Assembly: GCF_025398035.1 (NCBI RefSeq)
Contig: NZ_CP104558.1
Coordinates: 1,054,001 to 1,118,000 of the forward strand
Direction of reading: 5' to 3'
DNA length: 64,000 nucleotides
Source: Rossellomorea vietnamensis
Lineage (GTDB): Bacteria > Bacillota > Bacilli > Bacillales > Bacillaceae_B
The translations under genes were made by a program, and so were the position numbers. Below, piece by piece: positions 18,427 through 26,726 of this stretch (positions are counted from its first letter, which is position 1; each line of letters begins with the position of its first letter). Under the pieces are notes generated by a model. The model was not told where the DNA came from. It made no database searches and saw only the letters and a list, made by a program, of their open reading frames with translations.

Positions 18427-18497
18427 ACAGGGTTGACCCGCTTAGACCGATTTCACAGTTTGTGAAGATATTAGGTCTATAGTTGGATCAACCCTGT
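18427..18497. terminator. Long nested hairpin between ylbJ and coaD
   Basis: Three nested stems share one axis: ACAGGGTTGA/TCAACCCTGT (outer), TAGACC/GGTCTA (middle), TTCACA/TGTGAA (inner). On the minus strand it is followed by TTTTTC, so it can terminate coaD; the plus strand lacks a T-run. Confidence 0.7.
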
Positions 18498-18501
18498 ATG
18501 G

Positions 18502-19005
<504 letters not shown>

Positions 19006-19017
19006 TTATCGTGATCC

Positions 19018-19575
19018 TCAATCATTCTCCCTGGAAAATATCGATATCCTGATGATTCCATAGGTCTCTTCCCTTAGCTTCTTCAAGCTTCCCACTCTAT
19101 CTTCCAATGTTATTTCCGATCCATGCTCACACATGACGAAACCGCTTTCATTCAGAAGTTTGTGTTCATCGATGAACTCGAGGAGTTGTTGAAGCTTCTG
19201 CTGTTTGTAAGGAGGATCCAGGAATATATAGTCAAAGACTATTTCTCTTTTTAATATCGCCTTTAACGCTCTCGTAGCTTCATTTCGATATACTTCACTT
19301 TGGTCCAACAGATCACAGTCTTTAAGATTGGCCTTTACCGTTTGGAAAGCCTTTTGATCCCTATCCACAAAGATGACGGAATCGAGTCCACGGCTTAATG
19401 CTTCAATGCCAAGACCGCCGCTTCCTGCAAACAAATCCAATCCTGTCCCACCTTCAAAATAGGGACCCATCATATTAAATATCGATTCTTTCACCTTATC
19501 TGTTGTGGGTCTTGTTCCACTTCCAGGAACAGCCTTTAACGGCCTGCCCTTTAACGTACCTGATATGACTCTCAT
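19018..19575 (-). CDS. rsmD: 16S rRNA (guanine-966-N2)-methyltransferase RsmD
   Basis: 185-residue Rossmann methyltransferase (YlbH). The SAM motif is LDLFAGSGGLGIEALSRG and the catalytic DPPY motif appears in FLDPPYKQQK. The conserved N-terminus MRVISGTLKGRPLK sets the start at the ATG at 19575, with GGTGG six bases upstream; the ATG at 19581 is less likely. Upstream of coaD in one operon. The 268 bases before the next gene hold only its promoter region and a hairpin. Confidence 0.95.
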   Translation of the reverse strand: MRVISGTLKGRPLKAVPGSGTRPTTDKVKESIFNMMGPYFEGGTGLDLFAGSGGLGIEALSRGLDSVIFVDRDQKAFQTVKANLKDCDLLDQSEVYRNEATRALKAILKREIVFDYIFLDPPYKQQKLQQLLEFIDEHKLLNESGFVMCEHGSEITLEDRVGSLKKLREETYGIIRISIFSREND

Positions 19576-19811
19576 AATCATCCACCATATATGTATTTTT
19601 TCCTCCCTATCCTATCATATCTCGACACATATCGCCACATTCATAATTTGCATCAAAAATGTATAAAATCATTTTGATAGGTGATAATGAGAGTAACAGC
19701 ATCCTAACTGATGTTGTTGCCAACCGCGGAGAAGACTTACGATTCCCCATAAGTTCTTCCTCCGGTTTCTCCTCTCCCTTTGCCTTCTTTCCAGAGATGG
19801 ATATAGAAGGA

Positions 19812-19839
19812 CCCTGCAGAAAGTTCTGCAGGGCTTTTT
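19812..19839. terminator. Hairpin after the 466-residue gene
   Basis: CCCTGCAGA-agtt-TCTGCAGGG, a perfect 9-bp stem. The T-run (CTTTTT) is on the plus strand although the gene it follows runs minus; on the minus strand only TCCTTCT follows. Confidence 0.65.
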
Positions 19840-19843
19840 ACGT

Positions 19844-21244
19844 TCAATTTAAGATTTCGATTGTATTTTTCTTGTTCTTCACTTCCGCATTGAACAATTT
19901 TTCAAACCAATGGATATCCATATAGATGGTATCCCCTATCGTTTGAACCGGCTTCCCCAGTAATCCGTAATTTTCTTCATTGTAAATAAAATAATCTTCA
20001 TTTAGATAAAACCTTAAAGTATTACCCTCCACAGTGGTGAAGTACACGCCAGGCTGAAGTTCTTTTATTTCGAGCCCCATGGCCTCGACTGCCTCAGGGA
20101 ATTGAACATATTCCTTTTGCTGATAAGAAGCGTATGATAGCTGAATTGGTTCTTTGTTGACCATTATCGGCTTGCCCGCCTTCAAAGTAAGCAAAGGATG
20201 CTCATTTTCTTTCACACTGTCAGCAAAAAATGAACAATTGAACCCCGTCACGTTACTGACTGCATCATCCAACATGTTACGGTCTACGGTTTGGTTCCTA
20301 ACCTTTTGTCTAAGACCATCCCACTCGGACGGGCTCAGACCCTCTTTTAACTGCTTGTATGCCCATGCCGGTTCGGCAGCGTTTGGAGGCTCATTGAGGA
20401 GGATACTAACCACCAATTCCTTCAACCAGGCATCTTCATCCCTTGAGGACAGTGTTTGGTACAATAAGCTTTGCCTTATCCTTTTCACGTCTTCCCCGTA
20501 AGCACCATTCAACACGATGAGATGAGGGGACGTAAAAGGTTGAATTTTTTCAGAAATGAGGACAGTCACAAAACCGTCAGCGGATTCGAGTGAATTCAGC
20601 TTATCAAAATTGACTGGATCCCCTTCCCCAGTCAATACCTTTACTGCTCGCGACCCGCTTTCTTTCAACGATTCTTTTGTCCACACTAAATCTGAAGGTT
20701 CCCCTTTGCCACTGAAGAAATAGTAGTCGATATAATCCAGTTTTTTATGGTTGGATGAAGGATACCCCGCAATCCATTTTCCGTTCCTTAAGCTCTTTTC
20801 CGTTAACTCAATATCCGTTTTGTGGGTTGAAACCCCGGAAAGGACAGGATACCAATTTCGTAAAGGCACACTGTCAGCTTTCGTCGGCTGCTTTAATGAA
20901 TAGGTTATGGTAATTTCCTGAGAATCCTGATTCAAGGTACTAACATAAAATTCACCGTTTTCTTTCGTTAAACAATTGTTTTCTTCTTTATCATTACAGG
21001 CAAAGTTCCCTGCTCCCCCGGGCCATTTGATCACTAGGGGATCAGAAGGAATGCCCGATGGGAAGTGAATCGTCTGAGTCACATGAAATGTATCTTCTTT
21101 ATGAATGATGGAATAGACCTGACTTACCTCAACAATACCCGACTCACCCGCACTCTCTGTCGTAAACCCCATCCACTGGAAGAAGAGAATACCGGAACTA
21201 ACGAGGATCATCAAAAAACCGAAAGTGAACACAAATCGTCTCAT
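19844..21244 (-). CDS. Membrane-anchored protein with C-terminal stalk-like (copper amine oxidase N-like) domain
   Basis: 466-residue protein I do not recognise by name. It has an N-terminal membrane segment (about residues 4-25, FTFGFLMILVSSGILFF), so it is probably an exported, anchored protein. The central extracytoplasmic part (about 40-330) has alternating beta-rich segments and a Cys pair (NFACNDKEENNC). The last ~110 residues (KPIMVNKEPIQLSYASY, YVQFPEAVEAMGLEIKEL, DTIYMDIHWFEKLF) read like the stalk domain shared with copper amine oxidase N-termini, known in many Bacillus cell-surface proteins. Location between rsmD and ylbG is not shared with B. subtilis. Confidence 0.7.
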   Translation of the reverse strand: MRRFVFTFGFLMILVSSGILFFQWMGFTTESAGESGIVEVSQVYSIIHKEDTFHVTQTIHFPSGIPSDPLVIKWPGGAGNFACNDKEENNCLTKENGEFYVSTLNQDSQEITITYSLKQPTKADSVPLRNWYPVLSGVSTHKTDIELTEKSLRNGKWIAGYPSSNHKKLDYIDYYFFSGKGEPSDLVWTKESLKESGSRAVKVLTGEGDPVNFDKLNSLESADGFVTVLISEKIQPFTSPHLIVLNGAYGEDVKRIRQSLLYQTLSSRDEDAWLKELVVSILLNEPPNAAEPAWAYKQLKEGLSPSEWDGLRQKVRNQTVDRNMLDDAVSNVTGFNCSFFADSVKENEHPLLTLKAGKPIMVNKEPIQLSYASYQQKEYVQFPEAVEAMGLEIKELQPGVYFTTVEGNTLRFYLNEDYFIYNEENYGLLGKPVQTIGDTIYMDIHWFEKLFNAEVKNKKNTIEILN

Positions 21245-21437
21245 ACTATACCCTTACCTCCGTTTACTACTTAAAGAATAGCAGAAGAATAAGGATAATA
21301 GTGGTACATATTTGTGAAAAGACCATATTTTCAATAAAAATCCTATTGAAATGATCATCATTACCATCTTTACTTATGTCTTTCATTTTGAAATAATAAG
21401 GAATTGATGAACTTGGTAAGAAAAGGGGAATAATACA

Positions 21438-21827
21438 ATGATTCAACGTTTTATTGAATTAGGAGAAGGTTATTCAGATATTTACGAGCTTTTGGAGCTT
21501 GCGAAAGCGAATGAAGAACGTTTGCAGCATATGCTGGCATTCCATACCATTGTGAAGGACCGTGCTGTCACTTCTTTGGCCCTTGTAATGAAACCGACGG
21601 AACAAGGAAAATTCCAGGCCATTTATGTATGCAGGGAAGGAATTCCCAACCCAAATATTACACCAAATCAGCGCTATTCACTATTTGAGGAGACAGCTGA
21701 GAAGCTTGGAAGGGTCATCATTCAAATGGATGTTAAGCCCTCGACTCTGTTTCCGGAAAATGCACTGTACTATCAGCATTTGATTGCCATTTTGAGATTA
21801 AATCATTATATACTCCCTCTGCAATGA
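21438..21827 (+). CDS. Conserved small cytosolic protein (DUF7147-like)
   Basis: 129-residue soluble protein with mixed alpha/beta character and no membrane segment. I recall close relatives near ylbG in other bacilli, sometimes labelled methylthioribose kinase, which the length does not support (true kinases are about three times longer). The segment MIQRFIELGEGYSDIYELLE at the N-terminus is distinctive. The ATG at 21438 follows AAAGGGG. It is convergent with ylbG and shares its terminator. Function unknown. Confidence 0.7.
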   Translation: MIQRFIELGEGYSDIYELLELAKANEERLQHMLAFHTIVKDRAVTSLALVMKPTEQGKFQAIYVCREGIPNPNITPNQRYSLFEETAEKLGRVIIQMDVKPSTLFPENALYYQHLIAILRLNHYILPLQ

Positions 21828-21870
21828 CCGTCGACGCGCGGCTCAAACAGATTGATCTGACAGTCAAATG

Positions 21871-21903
21871 AAAAAAGCTGCCAAAATAATATTCTTTGGC
21901 AGC
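21871..21903. terminator. Terminator between the DUF7147-like gene and ylbG
   Basis: GCTGCCAAA pairs with TTTGGCAGC. The six-T run lies on the minus strand, so ylbG is the main client. Confidence 0.85.
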
Positions 21904-21908
21904 CATTC

Positions 21909-22184
21909 TTAAAATCCCATTTTGTAATCATATTCCTTCGCTTTATCAGGACGTGAATTTTCAAAGACGGACTTGATAAATGGCTTAAAGGAAGGATCGA
22001 CCTTCTTCACGTATGAATAAGCTGAGATTCTTTCCATCACAGAGTTTAATTCGTCCTGATTGCAATACAGCACAACATATTTCATTTTTTTCGATACATA
22101 GTGAACATTTCCAAATCGTCTAAGGGACTTGGCATGCTTCAAGCTATGTAACCAAACCACTAAACCTTGTCTTTCTGTTAACAT
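21909..22184 (-). CDS. ylbG: YlbG family (DUF2129) protein
   Basis: 91-residue basic cytosolic protein of the UPF0298/DUF2129 family: [19 protein letters not shown] at the N-terminus and [20 protein letters not shown] in the middle. The family is widespread in Bacilli, usually beside ylbF or rsmD; its function is unknown. The start follows AGAGGGGAAAC. Monocistronic here, between the convergent DUF7147-like gene and the divergent 104-residue gene. Confidence 0.9.
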   Translation of the reverse strand: MLTERQGLVVWLHSLKHAKSLRRFGNVHYVSKKMKYVVLYCNQDELNSVMERISAYSYVKKVDPSFKPFIKSVFENSRPDKAKEYDYKMGF

Positions 22185-22319
22185 ATAGTTTCCCCTCTAG
22201 GAATCACTTTTTTTTAAGTCTAGCATAATAGCGTGTGGGTAAGCAATAAGGAATGGTATGATCTTTCCTTAAATGGAGTGTAAAGTAAAAAGTGCATATC
22301 GAGAGAACGGAGGGCATAT

Positions 22320-22634
22320 ATGGACTTGAATGTGATTTGGGACTATTTCATTGAACACCTGAAGGAAGAGGACGGAATTGAAGAAGCTCAGGTAAAATGG
22401 AGTGCCGGCATTCCATTCATCTATATTCGATCAAAGAAATCGAAAGATGATATCGAATACTGCATAAAGAAATGGTCGGCTAAAGCCATGCGTGGAAAGA
22501 GACTGCATTCTGATACTATTTTTTTTAGAGAAGAAGAATCTTTATATGTGTATCGCCACCGGTTCTTTGTTCCCCTGGAAAAAATGTTTTGCTGTGGAAA
22601 TCTCTGTGTGGATTGTGTGCGGTTAAAACAATAG
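22320..22634 (+). CDS. Uncharacterised 104-residue protein with C-terminal cysteine cluster
   Basis: I do not recognise this gene. It has an excellent ribosome-binding site (GGAGGG six bases before the ATG) and its own strong terminator, so it is very likely real. The N-terminal part is acidic and helical (DYFIEHLKEEDGIEEAQ). A central basic patch follows (CIKKWSAKAMRGKR). The last 20 residues carry four cysteines in MFCCGNLCVDCVRL, which could bind metal. Its divergence from ylbG and convergence with ylbF, itself a Cys-rich Fe-S protein, is noteworthy but does not prove a link. Confidence 0.75.
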   Translation: MDLNVIWDYFIEHLKEEDGIEEAQVKWSAGIPFIYIRSKKSKDDIEYCIKKWSAKAMRGKRLHSDTIFFREEESLYVYRHRFFVPLEKMFCCGNLCVDCVRLKQ

Positions 22635-22641
22635 GTGAAAT

Positions 22642-22680
22642 AAAAGAAAGAGCGGACATATTCAGTCCGCTCTTTCTTTT
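22642..22680. terminator. Strong bidirectional terminator before ylbF
   Basis: Perfect 16-bp stem AAAAGAAAGAGCGGAC (22642-22657) with its complement at 22665-22680. It serves the convergent 104-residue gene and ylbF. Confidence 0.92.
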
Positions 22681-22690
22681 ATTTGTTATG

Positions 22691-23137
22691 TCACGCCGAA
22701 CAACCGCAGCTTCCACCTGAACCGCAACCGCCTCCACAGGATCCCCCGCTTGAGAAGAAAGGATTTCCTGATGGAACCTTCACATTTTTAGAGACGGAAT
22801 GTCCGATCACAAGACTCACCTGATCAAGGAGATCCTGTAACTCGTTTTCGGCTCTGCGGAATTCTGCCACATTCTCATCAAGATCCATCTCCCGCTTAAC
22901 TTCCCGGATTTCTTTCATGATGGTTTTGTAGTCAGGATGGTATCTGCCAAAACGTTGTACTTCTTCGTAACTCTCTTTCATCCGTGAAAAGGTTTGGACC
23001 TTTCGCTGAGTTTCAGAGTTGTTACGCAGTTTATATAAAGACTTACGATAATTCTCTGCCACATCAGATTCTACTATCCACTGAGATAATTCGTCAGCTG
23101 AATCCAATATTTCCATTCTTTCAATAGTAGCAAGCAT
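22691..23137 (-). CDS. ylbF: YlbF, Y-complex (RNase Y specificity) subunit
   Basis: 148-residue helical protein of the YlbF/YmcA family. In B. subtilis YlbF, YmcA and YaaT form a complex that binds Fe-S clusters and steers RNase Y in mRNA maturation, affecting competence, biofilm formation and sporulation. The helical body (residues 1-115, LATIERMEILDSADELSQWI at the start) is followed by a Gly/Cys-rich tail, SCGGGCGSGGSCGCSA, a plausible cluster ligand region. I chose the ATG at 23137 after GGAGGTGGG. Confidence 0.93.
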   Translation of the reverse strand: MLATIERMEILDSADELSQWIVESDVAENYRKSLYKLRNNSETQRKVQTFSRMKESYEEVQRFGRYHPDYKTIMKEIREVKREMDLDENVAEFRRAENELQDLLDQVSLVIGHSVSKNVKVPSGNPFFSSGGSCGGGCGSGGSCGCSA

Positions 23138-23227
23138 AACGCCCACCTCCGTAACGATATTTTAACATGTTTTACGGAAGGAAGCGAATAGACAAATTCG
23201 ATATTTAAATTCGAATGGAAAATGACT

Positions 23228-23258
23228 AAAAATAAAACACCGCCGAAATATGGCGGTG
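23228..23258 (-). terminator. Terminator after the 130-residue lipoprotein gene
   Basis: CACCGCC pairs with GGCGGTG around gaaatat; on the minus strand it is followed by TTTTATTTTT. Confidence 0.8.
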
Positions 23259-23273
23259 AAGTTCTCGGGCGTC

Positions 23274-23666
23274 TTATTGAATGGTCACATAAAATTGATC
23301 CTTCATCCCAAATGACTGGTTGTTTTTCCCTACAATTTCAACATTCAATAAGTGCACACCTTTGGGTAATCCTTTAATGACAAAGGCAGCCGTGTGATAT
23401 TCTTTATACAAATTCCCAGTATTGGACCTGACAATGATTTTACCCTTTTTTGCGCCCTTTTTTTCTGTAGTGAATGTAACACCCGGCACAATGCACTCGA
23501 TATACACTTGATTTCCCTGAACCATATGTTTGATGGAAACAGTCTTTTGCTCTCGATTGGCCGCCTCCACCTTATTAGCGAACGAGAAGCTTTCCGGCTC
23601 AGGCATCTTTTCCTTACAGCCGCTTAATACTAGTAAAGCGAAGGCTAACAACATCATTTTCTTCAT
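23274..23666 (-). CDS. Small lipoprotein of unknown function
   Basis: 130-residue lipoprotein. The signal peptide MKKMMLLAFALLVLSGC has a clear lipobox with Cys17 as the lipidated residue. The mature part is beta-rich and ends in a region that looks like an Ig-like or FixG-type sandwich (KGLPKGVHLLNVEIVGKNNQ, FGMKDQFYVTIQ). I do not recognise a named family. It is the last gene of a possible ylbD-ylbE-lipoprotein run on the minus strand, 92 bases after ylbE. Confidence 0.75.
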   Translation of the reverse strand: MKKMMLLAFALLVLSGCKEKMPEPESFSFANKVEAANREQKTVSIKHMVQGNQVYIECIVPGVTFTTEKKGAKKGKIIVRSNTGNLYKEYHTAAFVIKGLPKGVHLLNVEIVGKNNQSFGMKDQFYVTIQ

Positions 23667-23758
23667 CGTTTACACCACTCCTTACCTATAGCCTTGCCCT
23701 ATCGATCCCTTTTTTACTCAAATATTGGTTGTCCAAATGTCTACAAAAAAATAGCACC

Positions 23759-24001
23759 TTAATTGTCGGCACTATTCATGGATTGAAACATACTGATCAT
23801 CATGGAAGCCATCTGTACTCCATTCGAAAATTTTTGAACCCTGTGTGGAATCGTTTTTTCAAAATGATTGATGGACGCGATTTCAAATTTTTCAAGTTCA
23901 TTTGGATTTCGGGAAAGTGTTCGATACCACTGGGGTTGATCCCTTAGAAATAATTTCAGGTCTTCTTTACCGTAAATATATTCAATGATGTCCGATCTCA
24001 T
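23759..24001 (-). CDS. ylbE: YlbE family protein
   Basis: 80-residue protein of the YlbE-like family: MRSDIIEYIYGKEDLKLFLR at the N-terminus followed by QPQWYRTLSRNP, the typical conserved segment. It is located 11 bases downstream of ylbD, so the two are translated from one message. Function unknown; in B. subtilis ylbDE is sporulation-associated. Confidence 0.88.
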   Translation of the reverse strand: MRSDIIEYIYGKEDLKLFLRDQPQWYRTLSRNPNELEKFEIASINHFEKTIPHRVQKFSNGVQMASMMISMFQSMNSADN

Positions 24002-24012
24002 ATTTTACCCCC

Positions 24013-24435
24013 TTAATCTTTTCGGAAAGAAAATGGATGGGAAGGTTTGGATGGAGCTTCCGTTTTGGTTGCTGTACCGGATCCCCTATTGTTACCTGAT
24101 TGAAATTGACTGAGAACTCCCTGAACGGTCCCAAGAGCTTCACTTAAGCTGTTGATATGCTGCTGCAATTGATTAGCGTCCATTTTCTTCACCATTTCTC
24201 CCACCTGGTCCATCCACCCTCCTTTACTTTCGGAATTGGTCGAAGTCTTTTCATTTTCTTTCTCTGACTCTGTCCTATATTTATCCCACCTTGTGTCATC
24301 TTCCCCAAGCAAATACCAGTCTTCAAAGAGATCCTGCCAATTAGCATCGCCGTTTCGCACATCCTTAATGATTTTCGGATGCTTTTTCACAAAACCTTTA
24401 AATTCTTTGACTTTAGGGTGTAATGATTTCCCCAT
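24013..24435 (-). CDS. ylbD: Spore coat protein YlbD
   Basis: 140-residue protein of the YlbD coat family. The N-terminal signature LHPKVKEFKGFVKKHPKII and NWQDLFEDWYLLGEDD are typical. The middle is a low-complexity Glu/Lys/Ser linker, then a helix with Asn/Gln repeats (DANQLQQHINSLSEALGTV) and a Pro/Ser-rich tail. Family knowledge places YlbD in the spore coat. No signal peptide, consistent with mother-cell assembly. Start at 24435 follows GGAGGTG. Confidence 0.9.
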   Translation of the reverse strand: MGKSLHPKVKEFKGFVKKHPKIIKDVRNGDANWQDLFEDWYLLGEDDTRWDKYRTESEKENEKTSTNSESKGGWMDQVGEMVKKMDANQLQQHINSLSEALGTVQGVLSQFQSGNNRGSGTATKTEAPSKPSHPFSFRKD

Positions 24436-24597
24436 AATATGAACACCTCCATTACAGGCTTCTACCTACTATACTTTATGAAAAGTTGAAAAGAATGGTG
24501 ATACATTCCTTTTTGTAGTAATATTTACATGTAATTGCCCACTCGTTGTCCCAACAGTTCAATGCTGACTGTGAATACTTTAAAAGGATGTTTAAAC

Positions 24598-25086
24598 ATG
24601 AGAGAACAGGTACAAAAATTATTTAATGAATGTATGACAGGAGCTACCGATGAAGATCTCCTGATTATGAAACAGCTGCTCGAAGGTATACAACGGAAGA
24701 AAAACAGTGAAAATGGATCAATCATTGGCGGGATCTTCGCCATGGACAGAAAAATGACAGACGGGAACTTAGAGGTTAGCATACCAATCTCCCCCGTTAC
24801 ATATAACTCGCTTGAAATTGTACATGGTGGTGTCACCGCTACCCTTGTTGATACTGCTATGGGTACCTTGGCAAACATGATGCTTCCAGAAGGTTATGGC
24901 GCAGTGACGACAAACTTAAATGTCCATTACCTGGCACCCGGTGTAGGTGAACGCCTCACTGCCCATGCGACAGTCGTTCATCAAGGTAGCAAAACGATTG
25001 TAGTGGATGGTAAAGTGGTAAGTTCTGACGGTAAAATCATAGCTCACTCAACGGGTTCTTTTTTTATTTTCAAAAAGAATCAATAA
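24598..25086 (+). CDS. PaaI-family (hotdog) thioesterase
   Basis: 162-residue hotdog-fold acyl-CoA thioesterase. The family signature VHGGVTATLVDTAMGTLAN lies at about residues 76-94, followed by LNVHYLAPG, where the PaaI group shows its second conserved strand. The N-terminal 40 residues form a helical extension. I chose the ATG at 24598, preceded by AAAGGATG; the upstream in-frame ATG at 24535 has no site. It is monocistronic and convergent with ylbC. Substrate unknown. Confidence 0.88.
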   Translation: MREQVQKLFNECMTGATDEDLLIMKQLLEGIQRKKNSENGSIIGGIFAMDRKMTDGNLEVSIPISPVTYNSLEIVHGGVTATLVDTAMGTLANMMLPEGYGAVTTNLNVHYLAPGVGERLTAHATVVHQGSKTIVVDGKVVSSDGKIIAHSTGSFFIFKKNQ

Positions 25087-25123
25087 AAAAGTGGATTCTC
25101 CGTTCTGGAGAATCCACCTTTTT
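25085..25123. terminator. Bidirectional terminator between the thioesterase gene and ylbC
   Basis: GTGGATTCTC pairs with GAGAATCCAC, with A6 before and T5 after the stem. The right side touches the stop codon of ylbC. Confidence 0.9.
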
Positions 25124-26165
25124 ATTCTTCTTCTTCCATTTTCTCTATGAAATTCTGGGTATAAAATCGTTTGTAAACACCTACGCCAAGATGGGTGAAA
25201 TTCTTCTCCAGCAGGATCTTCCTGTGACCTTCTGAATTGAGCCAGCCATGCACAGCTTCCGGGGCATCCATATATTGCGATGCGATGTTTTCCCCTGCTG
25301 TCTTAAAACGTACATCCCCTTGTTCCAAACGCTGAGTAAGATCCCCTAGGGTAGGTGAATCATGGGAGAAGTAATCCTCCTCATACATTTCTTTACTATG
25401 TCCCCTTGCTATCTCCGCCGTTTCCTCATCCCACTCGAGAGCTTCTTCATCAAACTGATGTCTGATTACATTCGTAATATCAAATATCTGCTGTTCACTT
25501 GCTGTATTCACCTTATCCCATTCGTCTTCACTAGGTTCCATTTCCTCAGCCAATTCTCCACGATACATCATTTCATACGGATGCATCTCGATCAATGTGC
25601 GGCTATCCAGAAATCGGATACTCGTCAGTCGGCTTGTGATTTTATCCAAATAAAGCTGAGCATAGATATTTCCGAGGGGTACGAGAAGGCGTGTATTCAA
25701 ATCTTCTTCATTTAATTCAAATTGATAAGCTCCTGAATCATCGTTCACAACGATTTCAGATTCAACAATGGTAAAACGATAGATATCTTCCAGGCTCTGT
25801 CCAAGCTTATAAGGGGCCACATCCACCTGATTCCCGATGGCATATAAGGTAACCACCTTATCATTTACAACGCCCATTTGTATGTATTGTTTAGTTGAAA
25901 TCGGATAAACCCACCAATCATATCCGTACGGACTGGGTTCGACTCTTTCCGGGTCCCCGAATGCTTCCTTTACCTTTTTCGTATCTTTGCCTATCCAGGT
26001 GGATAAGCCTGAAGCCGGTCTTTCCCCTGGTGTCTCAATGGATTGATTCACTTTGTTCTCTTTGTCTTCCTTAAGAGTCTGGGTTTCTGGTCCCTTTAAT
26101 GGTTTGTTTTCCTGCTTTTGACCTTGATAAATACCAATAATTAAAATAATGACAAATATGATCAA
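25122..26165 (-). CDS. ylbC: CAP-domain extracytoplasmic protein YlbC
   Basis: 347 residues as counted from the in-frame TTG at 26165. It has an N-terminal membrane segment (LIIFVIILIIGIY), a charged linker, a CAP-associated domain (about residues 55-190, STWIGKDTKKVKEAFGDPER) and a C-terminal CAP/SCP domain with HSKEMYEEDYFSHDSP, TAGENIA and WLNSEGHRKILL. A better translation start may be CTG at 26184-26186, seven bases after GGAGG, giving LKTVLRV before the membrane helix. CAP proteins of bacilli are secreted or surface-anchored with unknown roles. Confidence 0.88.
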   Translation of the reverse strand: MIIFVIILIIGIYQGQKQENKPLKGPETQTLKEDKENKVNQSIETPGERPASGLSTWIGKDTKKVKEAFGDPERVEPSPYGYDWWVYPISTKQYIQMGVVNDKVVTLYAIGNQVDVAPYKLGQSLEDIYRFTIVESEIVVNDDSGAYQFELNEEDLNTRLLVPLGNIYAQLYLDKITSRLTSIRFLDSRTLIEMHPYEMMYRGELAEEMEPSEDEWDKVNTASEQQIFDITNVIRHQFDEEALEWDEETAEIARGHSKEMYEEDYFSHDSPTLGDLTQRLEQGDVRFKTAGENIASQYMDAPEAVHGWLNSEGHRKILLEKNFTHLGVGVYKRFYTQNFIEKMEEEE

Positions 26166-26352
26166 AACACGTAAAACGGTTTTCAGGATCTCCCCTCCTC
26201 TCTTTCCCCATGAAAAAATAGGTCAACGTTACTATGAATAGTATACACTAATCGGATTATTAAATTGTGTCTACCATAAAGAATAGCATATTTTCAGCCG
26301 CACTAAAACTGACGTACTCTTTCAATCCTTTCACATAATACTTTACAAAAAC

Positions 26353-26410
26353 AAAAATCCGAACGAATTCGATTTTCAATAAATGAATTTCGAATGATCG
26401 TCCGGATTTT
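26353..26410. terminator. Long hairpin after the 18-codon ORF
   Basis: Successive stems AAAATCCG/CGGATTTT, CGA/TCG, ATTCGA/TCGAAT and TTCA/TGAA stack with small internal loops. On the minus strand it is followed by TTTTTGTTTTTG, so it can terminate the tiny unit at 26418-26474. Confidence 0.65.
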
Positions 26411-26417
26411 CTTTTGA

Positions 26418-26474
26418 CTAAAGTGGCTTATTACTAAAGTGGGATTCCGATATATTTTCCAGGGTTTGGGTCAT
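26418..26474 (-). CDS. Candidate 18-residue peptide ORF
   Basis: Peptide MTQTLENISESHFSNKPL, read by eye; far below usual gene-calling limits. Support is the ribosome-binding site ACAGGAGGGATAAG directly before the ATG, and the long terminator-like hairpin immediately after the stop. It contains two direct copies of ACTAAAGTGG (plus strand) within its 3' half. Located in the 560-bp gap between ylbC and yugN, with no other feature explaining that space. It could be a real small protein, a leader peptide or a chance ORF on a small RNA. Confidence 0.4.
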   Translation of the reverse strand: MTQTLENISESHFSNKPL

Positions 26475-26726
26475 CTTATCCCTCCTGTTATTCAATATAT
26501 TTCATTTTCTATTTTCCGGTATTAACATGAAAGATATTAACCTTTTTAAAAATCACCCAATTCAAATGATTCAAGACATTGCAAGATAAAGTTTTTTCCA
26601 CTATTATTAAGTATGAGAAATACCGCATTTAGTATCAATGTACATACACCGATATAAATGCTTTTACGATGCGGACAGCATGGGGATCCGTCATTCTCAT
26701 GCAAGCCAATATAGGAGGAAAATATT

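Noticed and set aside
19659..19925. Plus-strand ORF in the gap after rsmD, ending in a hairpin with a plus-strand T-run
   Set aside because: It has no ribosome-binding site, poor composition, and runs into the convergent 466-residue gene. The hairpin is better explained as that gene's terminator.
24535..24597. Longer start for the thioesterase
   Set aside because: No ribosome-binding site, while AAAGGATG stands before the ATG at 24598. The extension has no conserved-looking residues.
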